Notes: a model not told the origin generated them from the sequence alone. 61,163 bases of DNA from an uncultured Ruminococcus sp. (GCA_934476515.1 CAKSNZ010000009.1:1-61163); one strand, 5' to 3'; shown: positions 37,778 through 47,431, counted from the stretch's first letter. Translations and numbers: made by a program.

Positions 37778-39064
37778 ATGATTGATATTAAATTTCTAAG
37801 AGAAAACCCAGATGTTGTAAAACAGAATATTAAGAATAAGTTTCAGGACAGCAAACTTCCACTTGTTGACGAAGTAATTGAATTTGACAAGAAGTCAAGA
37901 GCAGTTAAGCAAGAAGCTGACCAGCTAAGAGCTAACAGAAACAAGTTTAGTAAGCAGATTGGTGCTTTATATGGTCAGGGCAAGAAAGAAGAAGCTGAAG
38001 AAATGAAGAAGCTTGTTACTGAACAGGGTGACAGACTAGCTGAACTTGAAAAGCAAGAAGCTGAACTACAGGAAGAAGTAACAAGCAGAATGATGGTTAT
38101 TCCTAACATTATTGATAAGTCAGTTCCTATCGGTAAAGATGATAGCGAAAATGTAGAAGTTCAGCGTTATGGCGAACCTAAAGTACCTGATTTTGAAGTA
38201 CCATATCACACAGATATTATGGAAAGATTTGATGGTATTGACCTAGATTCTGCTCGTAGAGTTGCAGGTAACGGTTTTTACTATTTAATGGGTGATATTG
38301 CAAGACTTCATAGTGCAGTTATCTCTTATGCAAGAGATTTTATGATTAACAGAGGCTTTACTTACTGTGTACCACCATTTATGATTCGTTCAGATGTTGT
38401 TACAGGTGTTATGAGCTTTGCTGAAATGGATGCTATGATGTACAAAATCGAAGGTGAAGACTTATATCTAATCGGTACATCAGAACATTCAATGATTGGT
38501 AAATTCAAAGACCAAATGCTAAAGGAAGAAGACCTACCTTATACACTAACTTCATACTCACCATGTTTCCGTAAAGAAAAGGGTGCTCACGGTATTGAAG
38601 AAAGAGGTGTATATCGTATTCATCAGTTTGAAAAGCAGGAAATGATTGTTGTATGTAAGCCTGAAGATAGTATGGAATGGTACGACAAACTATGGCAGAA
38701 TACTGTTGATTTATTCCGTTCAATGGATATTCCTGTTAGAACACTGGAATGTTGTTCAGGTGACTTAGCAGACCTTAAGGTTAAGTCTGTTGATGTTGAA
38801 GCATGGTCACCAAGACAGAAGAAGTATTTTGAAGTTGGTTCTTGCTCAACTTTAGGTGATGCTCAGGCTAGAAGATTAAAGATTAGAGTATCAGGTAAAG
38901 ACGGCAAATACTTTGCACATACACTAAACAACACAGTTGTTGCACCTCCAAGAATGTTAATTGCATTCCTAGAAAATAACCTAAATGAAGATGGTTCTGT
39001 AAATATTCCTGAAGTACTTCGTCCATATATGGGTGGTATGGATAAAATCGTTCCAAAGAAATAA
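37778..39064 (+). CDS. serS: Seryl-tRNA synthetase
   Basis: 428 residues. The N-terminal antiparallel coiled coil (about residues 28-105) binds the long variable arm of tRNA-Ser. Class II motif 2 is SYSPCFRKEKGAHG, continuing GVYRIHQFEKQEM. Motif 3 region reads SCSTLGDAQARRLKIRV, a variant of the usual SCSNxxDFQARRxxIR. It makes seryl-tRNA, also used for selenocysteine where present. It is the third gene of the parA-parB-serS run and ends at a strong terminator. Confidence 0.96.
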   Translation: MIDIKFLRENPDVVKQNIKNKFQDSKLPLVDEVIEFDKKSRAVKQEADQLRANRNKFSKQIGALYGQGKKEEAEEMKKLVTEQGDRLAELEKQEAELQEEVTSRMMVIPNIIDKSVPIGKDDSENVEVQRYGEPKVPDFEVPYHTDIMERFDGIDLDSARRVAGNGFYYLMGDIARLHSAVISYARDFMINRGFTYCVPPFMIRSDVVTGVMSFAEMDAMMYKIEGEDLYLIGTSEHSMIGKFKDQMLKEEDLPYTLTSYSPCFRKEKGAHGIEERGVYRIHQFEKQEMIVVCKPEDSMEWYDKLWQNTVDLFRSMDIPVRTLECCSGDLADLKVKSVDVEAWSPRQKKYFEVGSCSTLGDAQARRLKIRVSGKDGKYFAHTLNNTVVAPPRMLIAFLENNLNEDGSVNIPEVLRPYMGGMDKIVPKK

Positions 39065-39074
39065 TGATAACAAA

Positions 39075-39100
39075 AATGCCTATCCTTTCGGATAGGCATT
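39075..39100. terminator. Bidirectional terminator between serS and the convergent gene
   Basis: Perfect 11-bp stem AATGCCTATCC/GGATAGGCATT with loop TTTC. U-rich on the minus-strand side (TTTTTG) and weakly on the plus side. Confidence 0.85.
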
Positions 39101-39152
39101 CTTAATAACTATAAATAGTTTTCCTTATTAAATTCTCAAAATGATGAAAACT

Positions 39153-39629
39153 TTAGCTGTTTGAAAGTATCTTTTTAACCTTAGTTTTCTTAGTATAGTT
39201 GTTGGAAAGTTTATAGAACTTTCTTCTTTGCTTTTCCATTTTGTTGATAGCTTTTCTAACTTTGCGATTTTTACAGAATTCATATTCATCACGAATAAGT
39301 CTTTCTGCATCATAGTAAGCATACCTTTTCTTAGGTTTAGCATCAACCAAAGTGAATTCTTCAATAAAGTTCTTTAGAAACTGCTTTCCGGTATAGTTTT
39401 CATCTTCAAATAGGGTAGTGATTTGTTCATCACAAATTTCCATTTGATTGCGAAGAAGGTTTCTGACTTCAAGAATTTGATTACGCACTTCCTCAGTATT
39501 GTTGTCAATTCTGGTAGTCAATAAGCTAAGCTCTGTAAACTTAATTTCATAAATTTTTTTAATTACATTTATAATAGAAATAATGTTATTTTCAACACTT
39601 GTTGGTAGTTTAATTTCCTTGTTTTTCAA
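39153..39629 (-). CDS. Hypothetical basic coiled-coil protein
   Basis: 158 residues from a TTG start that has GAGGTGA at good spacing. No recognised domain. The first 80 residues look helical with heptad-like spacing (IISIINVIKKIYEIKFTELS, then RIDNNTEEVRNQILEVRNLL). The second half is rich in Lys and Arg (DAKPKKRYAYYDAERLIRDE, then KVRKAINKMEKQRRKF). It is cytoplasmic by composition and stands alone on the minus strand between serS and guaB, against the direction of the neighbours. Nucleic-acid binding is a guess from charge only. Confidence 0.65.
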   Translation of the reverse strand: MKNKEIKLPTSVENNIISIINVIKKIYEIKFTELSLLTTRIDNNTEEVRNQILEVRNLLRNQMEICDEQITTLFEDENYTGKQFLKNFIEEFTLVDAKPKKRYAYYDAERLIRDEYEFCKNRKVRKAINKMEKQRRKFYKLSNNYTKKTKVKKILSNS

Positions 39630-39719
39630 AAGTGTTCACCTCACAAATACTTTACTTATAATATATCATACTACGGTGTATTTTTCAACAAAATAACAGG
39701 GAAAATGTTGAAAATTATC

Positions 39720-39748
39720 TTGAATTTACAGGGCATTAATGGTATAAT
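39720..39748 (+). promoter_or_regulatory. guaB promoter
   Basis: TTGAAT, 17 bases, TATAAT with TGG in front (extended -10). No guanine-type riboswitch is visible between it and the start. Confidence 0.7.
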
Positions 39749-39795
39749 AATTGTCAATAAATAAAATAGGTAAGTATATATTTAGGAGGAAATGA

Positions 39796-41268
<1,473 letters not shown>

Positions 41269-41288
41269 TTAAAAACTTTGATTTTAAA

Positions 41289-41312
41289 CAGGGTTCTCAC
41301 TTGAGGACCCTG
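41289..41312 (+). terminator. Hairpin after guaB
   Basis: Stem CAGGGTTCTC/GAGGACCCTG (one mismatch or G-U) with loop ACTT; a weak U-run follows. Confidence 0.65.
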
Positions 41313-41325
41313 TACTTATATTATT

Positions 41326-41823
41326 ATGGAAAATAAACTTATATATTTATATAGCCTTTATGAATTAGTAAAGGCTGATATGGACAAAATAAAGATACCA
41401 TATACTAAGAATGTACCAATAAAAATAAATAACAGAGCAAAGAGAATGCATGGTTGTTGTAGAAAGGTCAATGGTAACTTTGTAATAGAAATATCTGACT
41501 TTCTTTTTAATTATTCGAAAGAAGAGATAATGAACACAATTGCCCATGAATTAATACACACCTGTTATGGTTGCTTCAATCATGGTAAAAGGTTTAAATA
41601 CTATTGTGATAAGATAAATCAGCTTGGTTACAATGTTACAACCACATATAAAGGGAAAGAGGTAACACAAATTCAAAACGAAGCAAAGTACCTTGTTATG
41701 TGTGAAAACTGTAATACCAAAATGTATAGAATGAAAAAGTCAAAATTAATCACAAATTCTCAGCTTTATAGGTGTTCAAAGTGTAAAGGAAAGCTAAGGG
41801 TATATAAAATTATAAAAAAATAA
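41326..41823 (+). CDS. SprT-like zinc metallopeptidase-domain protein
   Basis: 165 residues. The HELIH motif (His74, Glu75, His78), with His86 in NHGKRF as likely third ligand, matches the SprT/Spartan-like fold. A C-terminal zinc ribbon has Cys126, Cys129, Cys150 and Cys153. Bacterial SprT function is poorly known; the eukaryotic relative Spartan cleaves DNA-protein crosslinks. No good ribosome binding site precedes the ATG at 41326, so expression is either weak or starts elsewhere. It lies between the guaB hairpin and the tRNA promoters and may be fed by read-through from guaB. Confidence 0.8.
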   Translation: MENKLIYLYSLYELVKADMDKIKIPYTKNVPIKINNRAKRMHGCCRKVNGNFVIEISDFLFNYSKEEIMNTIAHELIHTCYGCFNHGKRFKYYCDKINQLGYNVTTTYKGKEVTQIQNEAKYLVMCENCNTKMYRMKKSKLITNSQLYRCSKCKGKLRVYKIIKK

Positions 41824-41842
41824 AAAAAGTTTCAAAAAACAC

Positions 41843-41871
41843 TTGCAATTCTCATTTTTATATAGTATAAT
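41843..41871 (+). promoter_or_regulatory. Upstream tRNA-cluster promoter P1
   Basis: TTGCAA, 17 bases, TATAAT, with TTTCAAAAAACAC in front, similar to the block upstream of the rplM and rRNA promoters. Confidence 0.7.
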
Positions 41872-41875
41872 AACA

Positions 41876-41968
41876 TTCGTCTTAGAGAGGAAATAAGACG
41901 AAAAGACGCTTTTGAAGTCTTTACTAAAAGAAATAAGAAATTTTTTTGTAAAAATTCTTAAAAAAGTA
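41876..41968 (+). ncRNA. Structured tRNA-operon leader or small RNA candidate
   Basis: Starts about 5 bases after P1. Two hairpins follow each other: TTCGTCTTA/TAAGACGAA (41876-41902) with loop GAGAGGAAA, and AAAGAC/GTCTTT (41902-41922). A run of seven T residues comes at 41941-41947, and then P2. Either a processed leader of the tRNA transcript or an independent small RNA. No open reading frame. Confidence 0.4.
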
Positions 41969-41997
41969 TTGACAAATACAAACTTTTAGTTTATAAT
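41969..41997 (+). promoter_or_regulatory. tRNA-cluster promoter P2
   Basis: TTGACA, 17 bases, TATAAT: a consensus sigma-A promoter 37 bases before the first tRNA. Confidence 0.85.
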
Positions 41998-42034
41998 TAT
42001 TTATGCTGACTTCCAAAAAGAAAGCGCAAAATAC

Positions 42035-42111
42035 GGCGGAATAGCTCAGCTGGCTAGAGCATTCGGTTCATACCCGAAGTGTCGTAGGTTCAAGTCCTAT
42101 TTCCGCTACCA
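42035..42111 (+). tRNA. tRNA-Met (CAU)
   Basis: 77 bases including encoded CCA. Acceptor GGCGGAA/TTCCGCT, D stem GCTC/GAGC, anticodon stem TTCGG/CCGAA around TTCATAC (anticodon CAT), T arm GTAGG-TTCAAGT-CCTAT. It lacks the unpaired first base and the GGG/CCC anticodon stem typical of initiator tRNA, so it is the elongator (or an Ile2 type with lysidine). Confidence 0.95.
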
Positions 42112-42115
42112 ATAT

Positions 42116-42190
42116 GGCCCGGTGGTCAAGCGGTTAAGACACCGCCCTTTCACGGCGGTAACACGGGTTCGATTCCCGTCCGGGTCACCA
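42116..42190 (+). tRNA. tRNA-Glu (UUC)
   Basis: 75 bases including CCA. Acceptor GGCCCGG/CCGGGTC with a G-U pair, anticodon loop CTTTCAC (anticodon TTC), T arm ending GGGTTCGATTCCC. It follows tRNA-Met by four bases. Confidence 0.96.
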
Positions 42191-42196
42191 AAATTC

Positions 42197-42284
42197 GCTG
42201 GTGTGGTGGAATAGGCAGACACAAGGGACTTAAAATCCCTCGGACTAATAATCCGTACCGGTTCAAGTCCGGTCACCAGCACCA
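42197..42284 (+). tRNA. tRNA-Leu (UAA)
   Basis: 88 bases including CCA, class II with a long variable arm (TCGGACTAATAATCCGT). Acceptor GCTGGTG/CACCAGC, anticodon loop CTTAAAA (anticodon TAA). Last gene of the cluster. Confidence 0.96.
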
Positions 42285-42324
42285 AATGCTGGGACTACCT
42301 TGTGTAACATCAGCATATCGGTTT

Positions 42325-42354
42325 AGACACCTTTTTAGGTGTCTTTTTTCTTTT
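42325..42354 (+). terminator. Terminator of the tRNA cluster
   Basis: Stem AGACACCT/AGGTGTCT with loop TTTT and a TTTTTCTTTT tail. Confidence 0.93.
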
Positions 42355-42372
42355 GTTATTTTTTCTGGGTAT

Positions 42373-42406
42373 TAAAAAAGAGTGTGGCTTTTATAAGTCA
42401 CACTCT
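42373..42406 (-). terminator. Terminator of the ogg gene
   Basis: Minus strand stem AGAGTGTGACT/AGCCACACTCT followed by TTTTTT. Faces the tRNA terminator. Confidence 0.92.
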
Positions 42407-42412
42407 AGTTTT

Positions 42413-43252
42413 TTATTCAAATAATTCCGGATGCATTCTTGAATAGTGGAAAATATATTGTTGTGCAATACCGGCATAAGGACCAAAGTCACTACCTGTC
42501 ATATTAGGAAATAGCTTTTCCATTGCTCTTTTCATCCATACATCAATAGGAAATGCCTCAATTCTATGAAAGCCAAACAGTAGGGTACAGTCAGCTACCT
42601 TAACACCAACACCTTTAATTTTGCATAACTCAGCTTTTGCATCATCATAGGAAAGACCTCTGCATTTATCAAGGTCAACTTCACCGGTTGCAACCTTTTG
42701 ACTGGCATCAATAATATATTTATTTCTAAAACCGGCTCTAATAGGGGATAAGTCCTCAGGTGTTAGTTGTGACAGATTTTCAGCAGTAGGAAAGGTAAAG
42801 TAATCTGTATTATCAATCCTATCACCAAAGGTTTCACATAGCCTTTCTACAATACCTTTAATTCGTTTTATATTGTTGTTTTGACTTATTATAAAGGTAC
42901 AAAGTGCCTCCCAAGAGTCTTGTTGCAAAATTCTTATACCTGAGGCATATTCTGAGGCTTCCTTTAATATAGGATGAATTTCACTAACTTCTTTTCTGAT
43001 TTTGTCATAATCAAGTTCAAGGTCAAAGTACTTTTTCCATATGTTTTCAAAGTCCTCAATACTACTGTTTTCTATTATAAAGTCACTGCCATTAAGTTTA
43101 ACAGTAACAACCTTACCATAGGCAACACCTGTAAAAGATTTGTCAGAGTTTTCAACCCATCTAAAGGATTGACCACAATCCAAAGTTTCAGCTAAATTCA
43201 GTGCAGTAACATTATGTACTACAACATTATTGTAAATTAATTCATAATTCAT
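42413..43252 (-). CDS. ogg: 8-oxoguanine DNA glycosylase (OGG1-type)
   Basis: 279 residues. I place the start at ATG 43252, since GGTGA lies six bases upstream; a GTG at 43264 is less likely. An OGG N-terminal domain (about 1-105, LAETLDCGQSFRW) precedes the HhH-GPD domain. The hairpin-helix-hairpin reads KGVGVKVADC with the Schiff-base lysine Lys218, and PIDVW gives the catalytic Asp237. It excises 8-oxoguanine opposite C and nicks the strand. The eukaryote-like OGG1 form occurs in many clostridia in place of MutM. Single-gene unit with its own terminator. Confidence 0.92.
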   Translation of the reverse strand: MNYELIYNNVVVHNVTALNLAETLDCGQSFRWVENSDKSFTGVAYGKVVTVKLNGSDFIIENSSIEDFENIWKKYFDLELDYDKIRKEVSEIHPILKEASEYASGIRILQQDSWEALCTFIISQNNNIKRIKGIVERLCETFGDRIDNTDYFTFPTAENLSQLTPEDLSPIRAGFRNKYIIDASQKVATGEVDLDKCRGLSYDDAKAELCKIKGVGVKVADCTLLFGFHRIEAFPIDVWMKRAMEKLFPNMTGSDFGPYAGIAQQYIFHYSRMHPELFE

Positions 43253-43330
43253 TATATTCACCACAATTATTATAGCATAAATAAAAGTTATATGATATAC
43301 TTAATGTATCTTAAATTAAGGATGTAAGCT

Positions 43331-44005
43331 ATGAAAGAAGATATACGTACAATACCGATTAATGATATATTTATGGAGAAAAAGGGTTGTCCTTTTTGTA
43401 CTATGGAAAAAATGCTTGAGAAAATTCAAGTTGACTATATTATAGGTGATGCTATGATGGAGCCTAATACCAGAATAGAAACCAACAAAAAAGGTTTTTG
43501 TCACAGACATTTTTCAATGATGCAACAGTCCGGTAAAAAGCTACCCAATGCACTTATTATGGAAAGCCACCTACAAGAAATTATTGATGCATTACCTAAA
43601 GGTAAAAAGCCCGATAAAAAGTTCTTAGCAAAAATAAAAGAGCTGACTCACAGTTGTTATGTTTGTGACAGAATAGAAAGCAATATGAATCACCTTATCC
43701 AAATTGTTTTTACAGAATGGAAAAAGGGCAATGATCTTCAAAATCTTTACAAAGACCAAGAATTTATTTGTCTTGAACATTACGGAAAGGTACTTGAAAA
43801 TGCAACCGGAAAGCTAAAGGGTAAGGATTTAACAGATTTCTACGAAACAACAACAAACCTTTTCAAAAACTATCTTCTTGAATTAAAAGAAGATACAACA
43901 TATTTTTGCAGTATGTTTGATTATCGTAATCAAGGAAAAGATTGGGGTAAGAGTATCAATGTTATTGAAAGAAACATTGAATTCTTAACTAAAGAAAAAC
44001 CATAA
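43331..44005 (+). CDS. Cysteine-rich protein of unknown function (DUF6062-like)
   Basis: 224 residues. Two similar metal-site-like halves can be seen: CPFC (20, 23) with GFCHRH (57-60), and CYVC (109, 112) with CLEH (147, 150). This suggests a duplicated CxxC/CxxH zinc site. The family, which I recall as DUF6062, is common in clostridia and has no known role. It contains no signal or membrane segment. It is a monocistronic plus-strand gene facing the dCMP deaminase, and the two share a bidirectional terminator. Confidence 0.7.
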   Translation: MKEDIRTIPINDIFMEKKGCPFCTMEKMLEKIQVDYIIGDAMMEPNTRIETNKKGFCHRHFSMMQQSGKKLPNALIMESHLQEIIDALPKGKKPDKKFLAKIKELTHSCYVCDRIESNMNHLIQIVFTEWKKGNDLQNLYKDQEFICLEHYGKVLENATGKLKGKDLTDFYETTTNLFKNYLLELKEDTTYFCSMFDYRNQGKDWGKSINVIERNIEFLTKEKP

Positions 44006-44011
44006 ATAAAA

Positions 44012-44050
44012 AGGCAGTTCAAATGTGGAAAACTTGAACTGCCTATTTTT
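44012..44050. terminator. Bidirectional terminator with the dispersed motif as its loop
   Basis: Perfect 11-bp stem AGGCAGTTCAA/TTGAACTGCCT. The 11-base loop is ATGTGGAAAAC. T-rich on both sides, so it can end both convergent genes. Confidence 0.9.
44022..44035 (+). repeat. Dispersed motif AATGTGGAAAACTT, copy 3
   Basis: Exact copy that occupies the loop of the bidirectional terminator. Confidence 0.75.
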
Positions 44051-44555
44051 ATTCAATGTTAAAGTCAAGAACAATCTTGTCTTTAGTAGGTTTAAACTGT
44101 GTCAGTTTAACACCGGCTGATGTTAACATTCTTTCTGATGCCTTAGTTGCATCAGTATCTTTATATTTATTAGATAAATATACAATTTCATTTATGCCTG
44201 ACTGAATAATAGCCTTTGCACATTCATTACAAGGGAACAGTGATACATATAACTTTGCACCAACAAGTGACTTGCCACCGGCATTAAGAATTGCATTTAA
44301 CTCTGAATGTACAACGAAAGGATATTTTGTTGCATTTGGTGCACCACTTCTGTCCCAAGGAAATTCATCATCGGAACAACCATAAGGAAAACCGTTGTAT
44401 CCTGTTGATATAATAACATTTTCAGGATAAGGGCTGTCCTTGCCACTGACAATACAGCAACCTACCTGAGTATTAGGGTCTTTACTTCTCTGTGCTGCAA
44501 GTAAAGAAATACTCATAAAGTATTCATCCCAGCTTATATAATCTTGTCTTTTCAT
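44049..44555 (-). CDS. Deoxycytidylate deaminase (dCMP deaminase family)
   Basis: 168 residues. The zinc site is visible as HSELNAI (His and catalytic Glu) and PCNEC. The long gap between the start and the HSE motif, with a GYNGFPYGC segment, is typical of dCMP deaminase (ComEB type). It converts dCMP to dUMP for thymidylate synthesis and functionally joins dut. Own promoter at 44585-44613. Residues 40-70 contain extra Asp/Pro-rich sequence (DDEFPWDRSGAPNATKYP), as usual in the family. Confidence 0.9.
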   Translation of the reverse strand: MKRQDYISWDEYFMSISLLAAQRSKDPNTQVGCCIVSGKDSPYPENVIISTGYNGFPYGCSDDEFPWDRSGAPNATKYPFVVHSELNAILNAGGKSLVGAKLYVSLFPCNECAKAIIQSGINEIVYLSNKYKDTDATKASERMLTSAGVKLTQFKPTKDKIVLDFNIE

Positions 44556-44584
44556 ATACTCACCTCATAAGGTACTTTGATTAT

Positions 44585-44613
44585 ATTGTACAATCTTAGA
44601 ATATATAAGTCAA
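44585..44613 (-). promoter_or_regulatory. Promoter of the dCMP deaminase gene
   Basis: Minus strand TTGACT, 17 bases, TACAAT. Confidence 0.65.
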
Positions 44614-44644
44614 TAAAAAAGCCATCCAAAATCATGGATGGCTT
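44614..44644 (-). terminator. Terminator of the ROK kinase gene
   Basis: Minus strand stem AAGCCATCCA/TGGATGGCTT with a six-base loop and TTTTATTG. Confidence 0.9.
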
Positions 44645-44666
44645 AGTGTTATTTAGGTTTCAAAAA

Positions 44667-45620
44667 TTATAGCATTGCTGCACCGATAATACCGGCATCA
44701 TTACCTAGAGATGCAGTACAAATAACAGTCTGCTTTTCGTTGTATTTTGTGATTCTTTCTTTCTCAACAATAGCTCTTACAGGAGCAAGTAGGTTTTCAC
44801 CTTGTCTGCAAACGCCACCACCGATACAGATAATATCAGGCTGGAAGATGTTTACGATATTTACAAGACCTGTTGCTAGGTAGCCAACATACTTGTTGAT
44901 AACTTCTTTACCTGTTGCGTCACCTGCAAGCATTGCGTCAAATGGTGTCTTACCGTTAACCTTGTTAATGTCACCACCAACAGACTTTAGCATATATGAG
45001 AATTCAGCATTTTCATTCATAATAGCTTCTTTAGTCATTCTGATTAGTGCATTAGCTGATGCGTATGCTTCCCAGCAACCTTTTCTGCCACAACCACATT
45101 CTTGACCATCTTTAACGATTACCATATGACCAAGTTCTGCACCGGCATAGTTGCTACCACTATATAGCTTACCGTCAATGATGATACCACCACCAACACC
45201 TGTACCAAGTGTAATAGCTACTGCATTCTTACAGCCTTTTGCTGAACCTGCTAGGAATTCACCCCAAGCAGCAGCATTGGCATCATTTTCAATCTTTACA
45301 TACTTATGAAGTCTTTCTTCAAGCATCTTGCTGATTTCCCAGTTTTGGAAACGCAAGTTAGGACAAGTTTCTACAATTCTTGTTTCAGGATTTACTGCAC
45401 CCGGTACACCAATACCAATGTGTGCAATATCATCCATTGTTAGATTTGCTCTGGCAATAGCTTCTCTAACGATTTCTGCCATTGAGTCACATACTTCACT
45501 TTCAGGTCTAGGAATAGCAGTTTTACACTCTGCTCTTGCAATAATGTTAAATTCTTTATCTACAACACCTGCAACAATATTTGTACCACCAAGGTCGATA
45601 CCTATTTTATATTCGTTCAT
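44667..45620 (-). CDS. glcK: ROK family glucokinase
   Basis: 317 residues from ATG 45620, which has AGGAGG upstream; a start 60 bases further up is not supported and would overlap the promoter. ATP-binding IGIDLGGTNIVAGVVD and ITLGTGVGGGIIIDGKLY are present. The ROK zinc motif is CGCGRKGCWEAYAS. Sugar-contacting ENDANAAAWGE and EYA-type segments fit glucokinase. It phosphorylates glucose to glucose-6-phosphate and would use glucose released by the cytoplasmic GH13 enzyme. Single-gene unit. Confidence 0.9.
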   Translation of the reverse strand: MNEYKIGIDLGGTNIVAGVVDKEFNIIARAECKTAIPRPESEVCDSMAEIVREAIARANLTMDDIAHIGIGVPGAVNPETRIVETCPNLRFQNWEISKMLEERLHKYVKIENDANAAAWGEFLAGSAKGCKNAVAITLGTGVGGGIIIDGKLYSGSNYAGAELGHMVIVKDGQECGCGRKGCWEAYASANALIRMTKEAIMNENAEFSYMLKSVGGDINKVNGKTPFDAMLAGDATGKEVINKYVGYLATGLVNIVNIFQPDIICIGGGVCRQGENLLAPVRAIVEKERITKYNEKQTVICTASLGNDAGIIGAAML

Positions 45621-45651
45621 GGGAATTAACCTCCTATTATTTATGCTAAGA

Positions 45652-45680
45652 ATTATACCACAAATAGGTACTATTTTCAA
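45652..45680 (-). promoter_or_regulatory. ROK kinase promoter
   Basis: Minus strand TTGAAA, 17 bases, TATAAT, about 30 bases before the start codon. Confidence 0.7.
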
Positions 45681-45734
45681 TGGTAATCATCAGAAAATGG
45701 GATAAATGCTGAATTATTTTTAAAAATAGCAAAT

Positions 45735-45784
45735 GAGTATAAGTGAGTATATAAGAGAATAAAGGAGTATTTGAGAGATTGTAC
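45735..45784 (+). repeat. Five phased decamers upstream of rplM
   Basis: Five 10-base units in exact register: GAGTATAAGT, GAGTATATAA, GAGAATAAAG, GAGTATTTGA, GAGATTGTAC. The GA(G)-(T/A)AT pattern repeats every helical turn and ends 30 bases before the rplM -35. Confidence 0.7.
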
Positions 45785-45814
45785 AAAGATAAATTAAAAT
45801 ATTTCAAAAAAGTG

Positions 45815-45843
45815 TTGACTTCTCTTTACAAAGGTGATAAAAT
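45815..45843 (+). promoter_or_regulatory. rplM-rpsI promoter
   Basis: TTGACT, 17 bases, TAAAAT. The 18 bases TTTCAAAAAAGTGTTGAC that include the -35 are identical to those at the rRNA-like promoter at 61034. Confidence 0.8.
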
Positions 45844-45885
45844 CATCTTTGCAATTAAAGATTAACGAACAAGGAGGACAATTTT

Positions 45886-46314
45886 ATGTCAACTTATATG
45901 GCTAAAAAAGGCGAAGTTGAACGCAAGTGGTATGTAATTGACGCTAAGGGCAAGACTCTTGGTAAGGTTGCTGCTGAAGCTGCTACTCTTCTAAGAGGTA
46001 AGCACAAAGTAACATACACACCACATGTTGACTGTGGTGATCACGTAATCGTTGTAAACTGCAAGGACATCGTTCTAACTGGTAATAAACTAACTCAGAA
46101 AGTTTGGTACAGACACACAGGTTATATCGGTCATCTAAAGGCTACACGCTATGATACACTTATGGCTACACGTCCTGAAAAGGCTGTTGAACTTGCTGTT
46201 AAGGGTATGCTACCTGATAACTCACTAGGTAGAGCACAGATTCTAAGACTAAGACCATTTGCAGGTGCAGAACACAACCATGCTGCTCAGTCACCTGAAG
46301 CATATGAAATTTAA
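45886..46314 (+). CDS. rplM: 50S ribosomal protein L13
   Basis: 142 residues, the usual L13 length: [50 protein letters not shown], and the signature [28 protein letters not shown] precedes the start. It is an early-assembly large-subunit protein. First gene of the conserved rplM-rpsI pair, from a strong promoter. Confidence 0.97.
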   Translation: MSTYMAKKGEVERKWYVIDAKGKTLGKVAAEAATLLRGKHKVTYTPHVDCGDHVIVVNCKDIVLTGNKLTQKVWYRHTGYIGHLKATRYDTLMATRPEKAVELAVKGMLPDNSLGRAQILRLRPFAGAEHNHAAQSPEAYEI

Positions 46315-46331
46315 GGAAGGAGGCTATTATA

Positions 46332-46733
46332 ATGTACGATAAGACACCATTTTTCTATGGCACAGGTAGAAGAAAATCATCAGTAGCTCGTGTAAGACTA
46401 TATCAGGGTACTGGTAAGATCACAATCAACGACAGAGATATCGACGAATATTTCGGTCTTGATACACTAAAGCTAATCGTTCGTCAGCCTCTTGAACTAA
46501 CAGAGACAGGCGAAAAGTTCGATGTTGTATGTAGAGTTGCAGGCGGTGGCGTTACTGGTCAGGCCGGTGCAATCCGTCACGGTATTTCAAGAGCACTTCT
46601 ACAGTACGATAGTGAAAACCTAAGATCAGCACTTAAGAAAGCTGGCTTCTTAACTCGTGACCCTCGTATGAAGGAAAGAAAGAAGTACGGTCTAAAGGCT
46701 GCTCGTCGTGCACCACAGTTCTCAAAGAGATAA
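46332..46733 (+). CDS. rpsI: 30S ribosomal protein S9
   Basis: 133 residues. [22 protein letters not shown] at the N-terminus, [20 protein letters not shown] in the middle, and the C-terminal [12 protein letters not shown] tail that reaches the P-site tRNA. AAGGAGG precedes the start. Second gene of rplM-rpsI, ending at a terminator. Confidence 0.97.
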   Translation: MYDKTPFFYGTGRRKSSVARVRLYQGTGKITINDRDIDEYFGLDTLKLIVRQPLELTETGEKFDVVCRVAGGGVTGQAGAIRHGISRALLQYDSENLRSALKKAGFLTRDPRMKERKKYGLKAARRAPQFSKR

Positions 46734-46756
46734 TTTTTTTGCACAACATATATTAT

Positions 46757-46789
46757 TTCCCTTGGAGTTATTCCAAGGGAATTTCTTTT
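46757..46789 (+). terminator. Terminator of rplM-rpsI
   Basis: Perfect stem TTCCCTTGGA/TCCAAGGGAA with five-base loop and TTTCTTTT. Confidence 0.92.
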
Positions 46790-46839
46790 ATAAGGAATTG
46801 TTTATAAATATAAGGATTATGGGAAAAGGATAATATACT

Positions 46840-47421
46840 ATGAATTTTTTAGAAGAAAGAATAGTTAAAGACGGCATTGTAAAAGAGGGTAATGTTCTTA
46901 AGGTTGACAGTTTCTTAAATCACCAAATGGATATTGACCTATTTAATCAGATGGGTGAAGAATTTAAGAAAAGATTTGAAGGCAAGAACATCAACAAGAT
47001 TGTTACTATTGAGGCTTCCGGTATCGGTATTGCTTGTGTAGTAGCTCAGCACTTTGGTGTACCGGTTGTTTTTGCTAAAAAGTCAAAGAGCATTAACATT
47101 GAAGGTGATATGTATATTGCTGAGGTTGAGTCTTTCACTCATAAGTGTAAGAACCAAGTTATTGTTTCTAAGAAGTTTTTAAATGAAGATGACCATGTAC
47201 TTGTTATTGATGACTTTCTAGCTAATGGTTGTGCATTACAGGGTCTTATCTCTATTATTAACCAGGCCGGTGGTAAAGTAGAAGGTATCGGCATTGCTAT
47301 TGAAAAAGGTTTCCAGGTTGGTGGCAATATTATTCGTAACCTTGGTTATCAGCTGGAGTCACTTGCTATTGTTGAAGATATGGATGCTAAGACAGGCAAG
47401 ATTACTTTTAGGGAACAGTAA
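46840..47421 (+). CDS. xpt: Xanthine phosphoribosyltransferase
   Basis: 193 residues, the standard Xpt length. The PRPP-binding loop is [18 protein letters not shown], and [22 protein letters not shown] and VVFAKKSKS match the family. It salvages xanthine to XMP, complementing guaB. A purine permease gene follows after ten bases, the known xpt-pbuX pair. I see no purine riboswitch between the rpsI terminator and this start, although one often controls the pair in Bacillus. Confidence 0.95.
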   Translation: MNFLEERIVKDGIVKEGNVLKVDSFLNHQMDIDLFNQMGEEFKKRFEGKNINKIVTIEASGIGIACVVAQHFGVPVVFAKKSKSINIEGDMYIAEVESFTHKCKNQVIVSKKFLNEDDHVLVIDDFLANGCALQGLISIINQAGGKVEGIGIAIEKGFQVGGNIIRNLGYQLESLAIVEDMDAKTGKITFREQ

Positions 47422-47431
47422 GAGGTACATA

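Noticed and set aside
46790..46839. Purine riboswitch upstream of xpt
   Set aside because: Only 50 bases separate the rpsI terminator from xpt, too short for the aptamer, and the conserved core is absent.
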